Shown in pieces: positions 38,958 through 46,194 of a stretch of DNA of 64,000 nt. The notes beneath the pieces were generated by a model. It saw only the letters and a list, made by a program, of their open reading frames with translations. It ran no database searches and had not been told where the DNA came from. Within the stretch, counting starts at the first letter, position 1; each line of letters opens with the position of its first letter. The DNA is from an uncultured Geobacter sp. (GTDB taxonomy: Bacteria > Desulfobacterota > Desulfuromonadia > Geobacterales > Geobacteraceae). Location of the stretch: NCBI GenBank assembly GCA_903925075.1, contig CAIYDQ010000225.1, forward strand, positions 1 to 64,000. Direction: 5' to 3'. The translations under genes and the position numbers were made by a program.

Positions 38958-38991
38958 GAAAAGCCCCGGAGCGATCCGGGGCTTTTCTTTG
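38958..38991 (+). terminator. Intrinsic terminator of nifJ
   Basis: GAAAAGCCCCGGA (38958-38970) pairs with TCCGGGGCTTTTC (38975-38987) around GCGA, followed by TTT. Confidence 0.85.
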
Positions 38992-39002
38992 GTTTTTTGT
39001 TG

Positions 39003-39045
39003 GTGATTATGGGAAGTATGGGAGTGATGGGAAGTATGGGAGAGC
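39003..39045. repeat. ATGGGANNN nonamer repeat
   Basis: ATGGGAAGT, ATGGGAGTG, ATGGGAAGT, ATGGGAGAG in a row at about 39010-39045. The same motif, inverted, forms the tract at 5484-5530. Lies between nifJ and the convergent pentapeptide-repeat gene. Confidence 0.75.
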
Positions 39046-39104
39046 CGAGGCTTTGCCAGGGCCTTGCAGGGCTTTGCGGCCTTTCGGCCTTCGCTGGCTG
39101 GCGG

Positions 39105-39866
39105 CTACTCCAGGCAGCTTTCCATGGCGTCTTGCTTGCACACCGAACGGTCTACCCAAAGGGCGCCCAGCACATGGACTCCCTGCATCTGCGTCCCACG
39201 CAGCCGGGCCTGAATTAGCGAGGCACCACGCAGGTCGGCTCCGCGCAGATCGGCCAACTCCATGTCCGACTCGGCCAGGTCGGCGCGCGCCATGTTTGAC
39301 TTGTTCAGGTTGGCCCGGTTGAACTTCACTCCGCTAAAATCGATCCCCACCAGGTTCATGCCGCTTAAATCGGTGCCGGTAAAATCGCGGGTGGTGGAAA
39401 GGATCTTCAGCACTTCCGCACGCGTCAGACGACGGTCGACGACGTTTTGCACCTTCTTTTCGGGATGATCGGCTTTGACCGCTGCGCTGCTCTTGGTGCT
39501 GCGCTTTTTGGCGGTCTTGCCCTTGCCGGCCGTCCGCAGCCTCTTCTTGGTATTCCCATTGGGCTGCAGCGTCACGACCACGGCAGGCTCCTGCATCGCC
39601 GCCAGCTTACGGGCGGCTGCCGAGCCGGGCGCTATGCTGGCAACACGAATGGCTACAGCCGGCGCCGGCGCGGCTTCCCTGGCCAACGCCGCCAGCTTGG
39701 CCTCGGTAGTCGAAAGCGCCTCGGCCTCCGCGCTGTCCATCTGCTGGCCGGACCGCCGCTGGGCGCTGGCTGCTGCCGCGGGCGCGGTGGTCAAAATTGT
39801 GGTTCCGAGCGGAATCGCCACCACCAATAATCGGCAGGCGATTCTCCAGGCGAAACGGCTGTTCAT
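39105..39866 (-). CDS. Exported pentapeptide-repeat protein
   Basis: 253-residue protein. Residues 1-33 form a signal peptide ([27 protein letters not shown]). A long Ala/Lys-rich linker follows, then at about residues 157-235 a run of pentapeptide repeats of the A(D/N)Lxx type: [49 protein letters not shown], folding as a right-handed quadrilateral helix. It ends with two Cys ([12 protein letters not shown]) that may form a disulfide. The ATG at 39864-39866 follows TTGGAG. The role is unknown; such repeats often make protein contacts in the envelope. Confidence 0.85.
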   Translation of the reverse strand: MNSRFAWRIACRLLVVAIPLGTTILTTAPAAAASAQRRSGQQMDSAEAEALSTTEAKLAALAREAAPAPAVAIRVASIAPGSAAARKLAAMQEPAVVVTLQPNGNTKKRLRTAGKGKTAKKRSTKSSAAVKADHPEKKVQNVVDRRLTRAEVLKILSTTRDFTGTDLSGMNLVGIDFSGVKFNRANLNKSNMARADLAESDMELADLRGADLRGASLIQARLRGTQMQGVHVLGALWVDRSVCKQDAMESCLE

Positions 39867-40132
39867 TAGCATCTCCAAGATGTGCATCGCCGGCGCTGGG
39901 CCTCAAGCGGCCGCGCAGAAGCAGGCAAAACCAACAGTAAGCCCTGATCTTATCGGCAGCTCCCCAAAAAACTGAAACGGCTTTCTCAATTTCTGACACT
40001 ATTCTCATGATTTGCACTCTCGTCGCTTGAGTTGCGTGCACTTCGGCACCGCTTCGTGCTATATTCGAAAGTCGCACCGGCGAGGCTGGCCGGCAACGAC
40101 AAGCAATAGGAAACTCTGCAAGCGGGAGCGAT

Positions 40133-42976
40133 ATGGCAACGGATCGGATCGTGGTAAAAGGTGCCTGCGAGCACAACCTGAAGTGCATCGACATCGAGAT
40201 ACCCAGGGACAAGCTGGTGGTGATCACCGGCATTTCGGGCTCGGGCAAGTCCACGCTCGCCTTCGACACCATCTACGCGGAGGGGCAAAGACGCTACGTC
40301 GAATCGCTCTCCGCCTACGCCCGCCAGTTCCTGGAGCAGATGGAGAAGCCGGATGTGGAGTCGATCGAGGGACTCTCCCCCGCCATCTCCATCGAACAGA
40401 AAACCACCAGCAAGAACCCCCGCTCCACCGTGGGCACGGTGACCGAGATCTACGACTACCTGCGGCTCCTGTTCGCCCGGATCGGCAAGCCGCACTGCTA
40501 CAGCTGCGGCCGCGTCATCTCCTCGCAGACGGTGACCCAGATGGTCGACCAGATCATGGCCATGCCGCAGGGCGCCAAGATCACGCTGCTCTCCCCGATC
40601 ATCCGCGGCCGCAAGGGGGAGTACAAAAAGGAGTTGGCCCAGCTGCGAAAGGACGGCTTCGTCCGGGTGATCGTCGACGGCACCACCCACGAGCTGAGCG
40701 AAGAGATCACCCTCGACAAGAAAAAGAAACACGACATCGACATCGTGGTGGACCGGCTGGTGGTTAAGCCGGGGATCGAAAAGCGGCTGGCCGACTCGCT
40801 GGAGACCGCCCTCTCCCACGCCGAGGGGATCGTCAAGGTGCTGCCGACCGCCGACCAGGAGCGCGGCGTCAAGGCCGAGACCCTGCTGTTCTCGGAATCG
40901 TCGGCCTGCATCGAGTGCGGCATCTCCTACCCGGAGATGACGCCGCGCATGTTCTCCTTCAACAACCCCTACGGCGCCTGTCCCGACTGCACCGGCCTCG
41001 GCACCAGGATGTACCTGGACGCCGAACTGGTGGTGCCGGACCCGGCGATCTCCATCCGGGACGGGGCGATCGCCCCCTGGGAGAAGCGCTTCTCGGGGTG
41101 GTACCATCAGACCCTGGAGGCGCTCGCCGTCGCCTACAAGTTCGACATGCGCGCCCCTTTCAAGGACCTCTCCCAAAAGGCCAAGGAGGTGGTGCTGAAC
41201 GGCTCGGGTGGCGAAATGGTCGATTTCTGGTGGGAGGACGACGCCGGCAAGCGCCACAACTACAAGAAGGCCTTCGAAGGGGTGCTGAATAACCTGGAGC
41301 GTCGCCACCGGGAGAGCGAAAGCGAGCTGGTGCGCGAGGAGCTGGAAAAGTACATGGACGTCATGCCCTGCCCCAGTTGCCAGGGGGCGAGGCTCAAGAA
41401 GGAGGCGCTGTTCGTCCGGGTCGGCGGCCAGAACATCCAGCAGGTCACCTCCCTCTCCATCAAGGACTCGCTCACCTTTTTCAACACCCTGGCGCTCTCC
41501 GACAAGGACGAGGACATCGCCCGCAGGATACTGAAGGAGATCCGCGAGCGCCTCAATTTCCTGGTCAACGTCGGGCTCGATTACCTGTCGCTGGATCGCT
41601 CCTCCGGCACCCTTTCCGGCGGCGAGGGGCAGCGGATCAGGCTCGCCACCCAGATCGGCTCCTCGCTGGTCGGGGTGCTCTACATCCTGGACGAGCCTTC
41701 CATCGGCCTGCACCAGCGCGACAACGGCCGGCTTTTGCAGACGCTGCGCCACCTGCGCGACATCGGCAACACGGTGCTGGTGGTCGAACACGACGAGGAG
41801 ACCATCATGGAGGCCGACTGGGTGATCGACATGGGACCGGGCGCCGGCGTGCACGGCGGCGAGGTGGTCGCCCAGGGGACCCCGGCCGAAATCATGGCCA
41901 ACCCGCATTCGCTCACCGGCCGCTTCCTCTCGGGCGCGCTCTCCATCCCGATTCCCAAAAAGCGCCGCAAGGGGACGCGCTTTCTCACCATCGAGGGGGC
42001 GACCGAGAACAACCTGAAGGACGTCACCCTGGAGCTGCCGCTGGGCGTGATGACCTGCATCACCGGGGTCTCCGGCTCGGGCAAGTCGACGCTGGTGATC
42101 GACACGCTCTACAAGACGCTGAACCAGCGGCTCTACAAGAGCCGGGACAAGGCGGGTGCTGTCCGCGGCATCCACGGGCTGGAGGCGCTGGACAAGGTGA
42201 TCAACATCGACCAGTCCCCCATCGGACGCACCCCGCGCTCCAACCCGGCCACCTACACGGGCCTTTTCACCGAAATCAGGGAGATCTTCTCGCAGCTTCC
42301 CGAATCGAAGATGCGCGGCTACAAGCCCGGCCGCTACTCCTTCAACGTCAAGGGAGGGAGGTGCGAGGCCTGCTCCGGCGACGGCATCATCAAGATCGAG
42401 ATGCACTTCCTGCCCGACGTCTACGTGCAGTGCGAGGTGTGCAAAGGCGCGCGCTACAACCGGGAAACGCTGGAGGTCCGCTTCAAGGGGCGCTCCATCG
42501 CCGAGCTTTTGGACATGACCGTCTCGCAGGCGCTGACCTTCCTGGAGCACATACCGCGCATCAAGGGGAAGCTGAAGACCCTGGAGGAGGTGGGGCTGGG
42601 CTACATCAAGCTCGGCCAGTCCGCCACCACCCTCTCCGGCGGCGAGGCGCAGCGGGTCAAGCTGGCGAAGGAACTCTCCAAGCGCGCCACCGGCCGCACC
42701 ATCTACATCCTGGACGAGCCGACCACCGGCCTGCACTTCGCCGACATCGCCAAACTCCTGGAGGTGCTGCAAAAGCTGGTCGACGCCGGCAACAGCATCG
42801 TGGTGATCGAGCACAACCTGGACGTGATCAAGACCGCGGACTGGATCGTGGATCTCGGTCCGGAGGGGGGCGACCGAGGGGGCGAAGTGATCGCCACCGG
42901 CACCCCGGAGCAGGTGGCGCGGGTGGAGCGTTCCTACACCGGCCAGTACCTGAAGAAGTTATTGGACAAAGGTTGA
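40133..42976 (+). CDS. uvrA: Excinuclease ABC subunit A
   Basis: 947-residue damage-recognition ATPase of nucleotide excision repair. It has two ABC modules with Walker [15 protein letters not shown] (about residues 31-44) and [14 protein letters not shown], signatures [12 protein letters not shown] and [12 protein letters not shown], and two zinc modules (CIECGIS...CPDCTG, and CEACSGDG...CEVCKG). The UvrB-binding and insertion domains lie between. Full family length. The ATG at 40133 follows AAGCGGGAGCGAT. It lies 25 bp before the small zinc-ribbon-like gene, with which it may be cotranscribed. Confidence 0.97.
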   Translation: MATDRIVVKGACEHNLKCIDIEIPRDKLVVITGISGSGKSTLAFDTIYAEGQRRYVESLSAYARQFLEQMEKPDVESIEGLSPAISIEQKTTSKNPRSTVGTVTEIYDYLRLLFARIGKPHCYSCGRVISSQTVTQMVDQIMAMPQGAKITLLSPIIRGRKGEYKKELAQLRKDGFVRVIVDGTTHELSEEITLDKKKKHDIDIVVDRLVVKPGIEKRLADSLETALSHAEGIVKVLPTADQERGVKAETLLFSESSACIECGISYPEMTPRMFSFNNPYGACPDCTGLGTRMYLDAELVVPDPAISIRDGAIAPWEKRFSGWYHQTLEALAVAYKFDMRAPFKDLSQKAKEVVLNGSGGEMVDFWWEDDAGKRHNYKKAFEGVLNNLERRHRESESELVREELEKYMDVMPCPSCQGARLKKEALFVRVGGQNIQQVTSLSIKDSLTFFNTLALSDKDEDIARRILKEIRERLNFLVNVGLDYLSLDRSSGTLSGGEGQRIRLATQIGSSLVGVLYILDEPSIGLHQRDNGRLLQTLRHLRDIGNTVLVVEHDEETIMEADWVIDMGPGAGVHGGEVVAQGTPAEIMANPHSLTGRFLSGALSIPIPKKRRKGTRFLTIEGATENNLKDVTLELPLGVMTCITGVSGSGKSTLVIDTLYKTLNQRLYKSRDKAGAVRGIHGLEALDKVINIDQSPIGRTPRSNPATYTGLFTEIREIFSQLPESKMRGYKPGRYSFNVKGGRCEACSGDGIIKIEMHFLPDVYVQCEVCKGARYNRETLEVRFKGRSIAELLDMTVSQALTFLEHIPRIKGKLKTLEEVGLGYIKLGQSATTLSGGEAQRVKLAKELSKRATGRTIYILDEPTTGLHFADIAKLLEVLQKLVDAGNSIVVIEHNLDVIKTADWIVDLGPEGGDRGGEVIATGTPEQVARVERSYTGQYLKKLLDKG

Positions 42977-43000
42977 TCACCCCGGCAAGGAGGCCCCCCG

Positions 43001-43171
43001 ATGGCGAGCGAGACATGCGGATGCGGCGATAAAGGGCACGACGGATGCGCGGCGTGCGGTCAGGACGACATCTTCGGCTACTGGTGCGAGACCTGCAAAA
43101 GGTCGGTTGCAGAAAAACGCTGCCCTTTTTGCGGTCTGAAGGCCCAGAAGAAAAAGATCGCCGCCGGCTGA
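43001..43171 (+). CDS. Small cysteine-rich zinc-ribbon-like protein
   Basis: 56-residue protein with ten invariant-looking Cys/His candidates: CGCGDKGHDGCAACG, then FGYWCETCKRS and KRCPFCGLK. The CxxC pairs suggest one or two zinc ribbons. It starts at ATG 43001 with AAGGAGG seven bases upstream, an excellent ribosome site, and ends in a basic tail KKKIAAG. I do not recognise the family. It lies 24 bp past uvrA, so it may be in its operon. Small Cys-rich proteins of this type are often missed; the coding call rests on the ribosome site, the motif regularity and the position. Confidence 0.75.
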   Translation: MASETCGCGDKGHDGCAACGQDDIFGYWCETCKRSVAEKRCPFCGLKAQKKKIAAG

Positions 43172-43364
43172 CAGTGGCTGATCGGTTCGTGGACGGGACA
43201 TCAAGGCATAGGTTACTCTCAAAAGCCGCGGCTCTAACTAAACAAAATTATCGGCAACTATCTGCCCGCTCTGATGTCAATGTCAGGAAATGTGTTATTC
43301 TGGCAGTATAGTCGCGCTTTTTTAATGGAGCCGCCTAAACACATCAGCAAAGGGAGCAAACCAC

Positions 43365-43937
43365 ATGAAATTGGATACGCTGCCCCGATTGATCATACTT
43401 ACTGCGTTCATGCTGCAGATGGGGTGCGCTACTTTGCTTCCGACCGGCAAGTCAATAGCCGAATCGCCGTGGAAGGAATACTCCAATGCCAAAGACGCCT
43501 TCGATGCGATCACCGTCGGCAAAACTACAGAGGAAGATCTCAAGACGCTCGGCTTCGACACCACATCCTCACCCAACATAAAAGTGCTCAACTACTTGGA
43601 CATCGCCGCCACGGTGCAACCGATCCCGATACAGGAACTCGATCCCGGCCTGCAGGCCTGCCTCAGGGCCAGGGCGGACTGCCGGGCGTACGTCTTCGAG
43701 CCCAAACGGACCTACACCAAGCGGATCGGAAATTTCTGGCTGGACGTCCTGGAGTTTCGACGCAAAACCCACGAAACCGGCTGGCGCTTCCGGGCCTTGA
43801 TCGTCTTCGTCAACCATCACGTAGCCTACAAGCTTTCCAGCGGCGAGCCGAAGATCGACCAGTTGCAAGACCTGATCAACCCGTTGGGACCCCTGCAAAG
43901 CCCCGCCAGCCTGGTCACCGGGCTGGTCCCGCACTAA
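43365..43937 (+). CDS. Lipoprotein of unknown function
   Basis: 190-residue lipoprotein with lipobox LQMGC (Cys21). The mature part starts ATLLPTGKSIAESPW and contains a segment FDAITVGKTTEEDLKTLGFD, the kind of SmpA/BamE-like opening in which a regulatory helix recognises a threshold, but the rest is not recognised. Two internal Cys (ACLRARADC) may form a disulfide. The ATG at 43365 follows AAAGGGAGCAAACC. Downstream is a terminator. Confidence 0.75.
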   Translation: MKLDTLPRLIILTAFMLQMGCATLLPTGKSIAESPWKEYSNAKDAFDAITVGKTTEEDLKTLGFDTTSSPNIKVLNYLDIAATVQPIPIQELDPGLQACLRARADCRAYVFEPKRTYTKRIGNFWLDVLEFRRKTHETGWRFRALIVFVNHHVAYKLSSGEPKIDQLQDLINPLGPLQSPASLVTGLVPH

Positions 43938-43947
43938 ATCCCCGTTG

Positions 43948-43976
43948 CCCTCCCCCGCCGGGGGGAGGGACTTTTT
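43948..43976 (+). terminator. Intrinsic terminator of the lipoprotein gene
   Basis: CCCTCCCCC pairs with GGGGGAGGG around a GCCG loop, followed by ACTTTTT. The palindrome is closely related to one at 15144-15164. Confidence 0.75.
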
Positions 43977-44077
43977 CCCCCTTCCCCCCCCCGCAGGCTC
44001 TCCTTGGTTCCCGCAGCAAATGATGGTATGGTGTCAAAAGCAGCAAAGACCCTACCAGCCACGGAGAACCATCAGCC

Positions 44078-45067
44078 ATGCCAGACAGCGCGCATCCCTT
44101 TCAAACACTTACCCCGAGCTTCATCATGGACGCCGTCGAGAGCCAGGGATACCGCTGCGATTGCCGCACCTCCGCGCTCAACAGCTATGAGAACCGCGTC
44201 TACCAGGTGGGGATCGACGAGGGAAAACCGCTGATCGCCAAATTTTACCGCCCCGCCCGCTGGAGCGATGAACAGATCCTGGAGGAGCATCAATTCTGCT
44301 TCGAGTTGGCCGAGCACGAGCTCTCCGTGGTGGCGCCCTGCCGAAACGAAGCCGGCGAAAGCCTGCTGCACTACCAGGGGTTCCGCTTCGCCCTCTACCC
44401 GCGGCAAGGAGGCCACGCTCCCGAGTTCGACAACACCGACAACCTGCTGATCCTGGGGAGGATGCTGGGGCGCATTCACAGCATCGGCGCGGTGCGGCCC
44501 TTCCAGCACCGCCCCACCCTCGACAGCCTCAGCTTCGGCCACGAAAGCGTGCAGTTGATCAGCGAGCGCTTCATCCCCGACGAATACCGGGCCAGCTATG
44601 CCGCGGTGGCGGGGCAACTGCTGCAGTGCATCGACGAAACCGTCTCCTCCGGCTCCGGGCAGACCCGCTATATCCGGGCGCACGGCGACTGCCATGCCGG
44701 CAACATACTCTGGCGCGAGGGAGCGCCGCATTTCGTGGACTTCGACGACGCGCGCATGGCTCCGGCCGTGCAGGACCTGTGGATGATGCTTTCCGGCGAC
44801 CGGCCGCGCCAACTGGTGCAACTGGCCCAGTTGATCAAGGGGTACAACGAGTTCTACGACTTCCGCCCCTCGGAGCTGCGCCTGGTGGAGGCGCTGCGCG
44901 CCCTGCGCATGCTGCACTACAGCGCCTGGCTCGCCCGCCGCTGGGAGGACCCCAGTTTCCCGCGCACCTTTCCCTGGTTCAACACGGTGCGCTACTGGGG
45001 CGAGCATATTCTTCAGCTGCGCGAGCAGCTTTCGGCGCTGGCGGAGCCGCCGCTGGAGCTGCCTTGA
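44078..45067 (+). CDS. srkA: Stress response kinase A (RdoA/SrkA-type Ser/Thr kinase)
   Basis: 329-residue cytosolic kinase of the aminoglycoside-phosphotransferase fold. It has the N-terminal SYENRVYQV and LIAKFYRPARWS lysine strand, the hinge RFALYPRQGG, and the catalytic loop IRAHGDCHAGNILW with the Mg-binding FVDFDDARMAPAVQDLW. These are the markers of SrkA (YihE), a protein kinase that protects E. coli under envelope and antimicrobial stress. Full family length. The ATG at 44078 has only a weak ribosome site. It ends with a hairpin at 45078. Confidence 0.92.
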   Translation: MPDSAHPFQTLTPSFIMDAVESQGYRCDCRTSALNSYENRVYQVGIDEGKPLIAKFYRPARWSDEQILEEHQFCFELAEHELSVVAPCRNEAGESLLHYQGFRFALYPRQGGHAPEFDNTDNLLILGRMLGRIHSIGAVRPFQHRPTLDSLSFGHESVQLISERFIPDEYRASYAAVAGQLLQCIDETVSSGSGQTRYIRAHGDCHAGNILWREGAPHFVDFDDARMAPAVQDLWMMLSGDRPRQLVQLAQLIKGYNEFYDFRPSELRLVEALRALRMLHYSAWLARRWEDPSFPRTFPWFNTVRYWGEHILQLREQLSALAEPPLELP

Positions 45068-45077
45068 CCCCTTGGAG

Positions 45078-45106
45078 GGGCGAACCTCGTGTTCGCCCGC
45101 TTTTAT
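45078..45106 (+). terminator. Probable terminator of srkA
   Basis: GGGCGAAC (45078-45085) pairs with GTTCGCCC (45091-45098), then GCTTTTATTTT. The following 280 bases hold no gene I can support. Confidence 0.65.
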
Positions 45107-45388
45107 TTTGCATATGCTCAGTGGTCGCAAAGGATCTGCCGGCGCGTCGCTCTCTCTTATCATTGCATCAACGGCTCTGCTCCTTCTGCCACGGCTCGAC
45201 CCGCCATATCCCCTACTCTTCCGCCACTTCATGCAGTAATTGCCGCACGTTGCCTGACGAAAGCAGCATATCCACTGGCAGTAATTTTCCTGCTGTCAGG
45301 ACCTCCAGTAGGCGAACTGTTCCTAGCGAACGCCTATGACTTGCAGCAGCAGTCCAATGTCACGATTTTCTCCGGCCGAATTTTTTTT

Positions 45389-45418
45389 TTGACTTTTCCC
45401 TTCGTTTGTTGGTAACAT
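45389..45418 (+). promoter_or_regulatory. sigma70-type promoter ahead of the riboswitch array
   Basis: TTGACT (45389-45394), 18-base spacer, TAACAT (45413-45418). Transcription would start around 45425, just before the first aptamer. Confidence 0.55.
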
Positions 45419-45444
45419 CCGGCTCACATCATGAAATTGTGATA

Positions 45445-45519
45445 CACGATACTACTAAACCATCCGCGAGGGTGGGGCGGAAAGCCTATAGGGTCTCTTA
45501 GAGACAGCCGGGTTGCCGA
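45445..45519 (+). promoter_or_regulatory. GEMM-I riboswitch aptamer, copy 1 (probable 3',3'-cGAMP type)
   Basis: Matches the GEMM-I layout base for base: AAACC, stem CCATCC-GCGA-GGGTGG with a GNRA loop, GGCGGAAAGCC with the intercalating A47 conserved, P2 stem GGTCTC...GAGACC-like, and AGCCGGGTTGCCGA matching the 3' end. Aligned with the V. cholerae Vc2 aptamer, the base at position 20 is A, not G; that change is known to shift GEMM-I aptamers of Geobacter from c-di-GMP to cGAMP. The 3' end is also the 5' arm of the terminator at 45508-45553, so ligand binding should prevent termination (an ON switch). Confidence 0.9.
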
Positions 45520-45553
45520 AATATCTCAACGATATCGGCAACCCGGTTTTTTT
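45508..45553 (+). terminator. Terminator of riboswitch copy 1
   Basis: CCGGGTTGCCGA (45508-45519) pairs with TCGGCAACCCGG (45535-45546), with an inner ATATC/GATAT extension, followed by TTTTTTT. It shares 12 bases with the aptamer 3' end, so the two folds exclude each other. Confidence 0.9.
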
Positions 45554-45670
45554 ATGAGCGAAGCCGCCTTAAGGAGATTCTCGGTATCCCATAACCAACT
45601 CCCCGTCAGTCAACACTGACAGCGACAGCCTCTCGAAGGAGAGTGCCGTCGGCAACAACAGTCAAAGATA

Positions 45671-45745
45671 TACGATAATACTAAACCATCCGTGAGGGTG
45701 GGGCGGAAAGCTCATTGGGTCTCTCAGAGACAGCCGGGTTGCCGA
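45671..45745 (+). promoter_or_regulatory. GEMM-I riboswitch aptamer, copy 2 (probable cGAMP type)
   Basis: Same layout as copy 1: AAACC, stem CCATCC-GTGA-GGGTGG, GGCGGAAAGCTC, P2 stem TCTC/GAGA, AGCCGGGTTGCCGA. The base equivalent to Vc2 G20 is A and A47 is kept. It begins 226 bases after copy 1 and again runs into a terminator at 45736-45781. Confidence 0.9.
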
Positions 45746-45781
45746 AATATCGCTTTCGATATTGCTGGCAACCCTTTTTTT
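45736..45781 (+). terminator. Terminator of riboswitch copy 2
   Basis: GGGTTGCC (45736-45743) pairs with GGCAACCC (45767-45774) and ATATCG with CGATAT inside, followed by TTTTTTT. It overlaps the 3' end of aptamer 2. Confidence 0.9.
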
Positions 45782-45948
45782 ATTTCAGCAACGTCCGGCA
45801 CTGGCCGGTCTCGTCCCTGAGATTAACAGGAAAGACGCCTAGACAGGGAGGCGTCGAAGGAGGCGATAGCAATCGGACCCGGGCCTGACAGGGCACGGCA
45901 GGCAACGGCGGCAAGTCCGCGGCCGTTTGCGTAAGAACGCGAATGATA

Positions 45949-46023
45949 AACGATAAGACTAAACCATCCGCGAGGATGGGGCGGAAAACCTATAGGGTCT
46001 CAAGCAGACAGCCGGGGTGCCGA
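45949..46023 (+). promoter_or_regulatory. GEMM-I riboswitch aptamer, copy 3 (probable cGAMP type, divergent)
   Basis: Same layout: AAACC, stem CCATCC-GCGA-GGATGG, GGCGGAAAACC, P2 stem GTCT/AGAC, AGCCGGGGTGCCGA. Position 20 is again A and A47 is kept, but the G50 equivalent is A (AAAACC instead of AAAGCC) and one T of GGGTT is changed. No simple T-run terminator follows. Downstream bases CCTCGGCAACC (about 46163-46173) could pair with its 3' end, close to the ribosome site of the lipoprotein gene, so it may act on translation. Confidence 0.85.
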
Positions 46024-46194
46024 ACTATCAATCTCCCTATGTGCCGGCGCTGATTTGCCCGCCGCCGGCCTAGCGGCGCGGAGCGCGCCGTTAGAGAAAT
46101 GCTGCCAGCCACCGAGGTAGCCGGTCCCGCCATTCGGGCAGTGCGCGGAGATCGGGCCACCAGCCTCGGCAACCTATCAAGGTGAGGAGAAATT
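46024..46194 (+). promoter_or_regulatory. 5' leader after aptamer 3
   Basis: 171 bases with several strong hairpins, among them GCCGGC...GCCGGC and the perfect CGGCGCG-GAG-CGCGCCG near 46072-46089, but no T run. The ribosome site AAGGTGAGGAG lies five bases before the ATG at 46195. Confidence 0.5.

Noticed and set aside
39986..42814. 942-codon open frame opposite uvrA
   Set aside because: Same reason: antisense to a well-conserved gene, no motif or ribosome site.
45089..45415. 108-codon frame between srkA and the riboswitches
   Set aside because: No ribosome site, atypical residues, and it overlaps the promoter of the riboswitch array.
45445..46023. Ordinary c-di-GMP specificity for the GEMM-I aptamers
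   Set aside because: Not excluded, but set aside: the G20-equivalent is A in all three copies, and in characterised GEMM-I aptamers this favours cGAMP.
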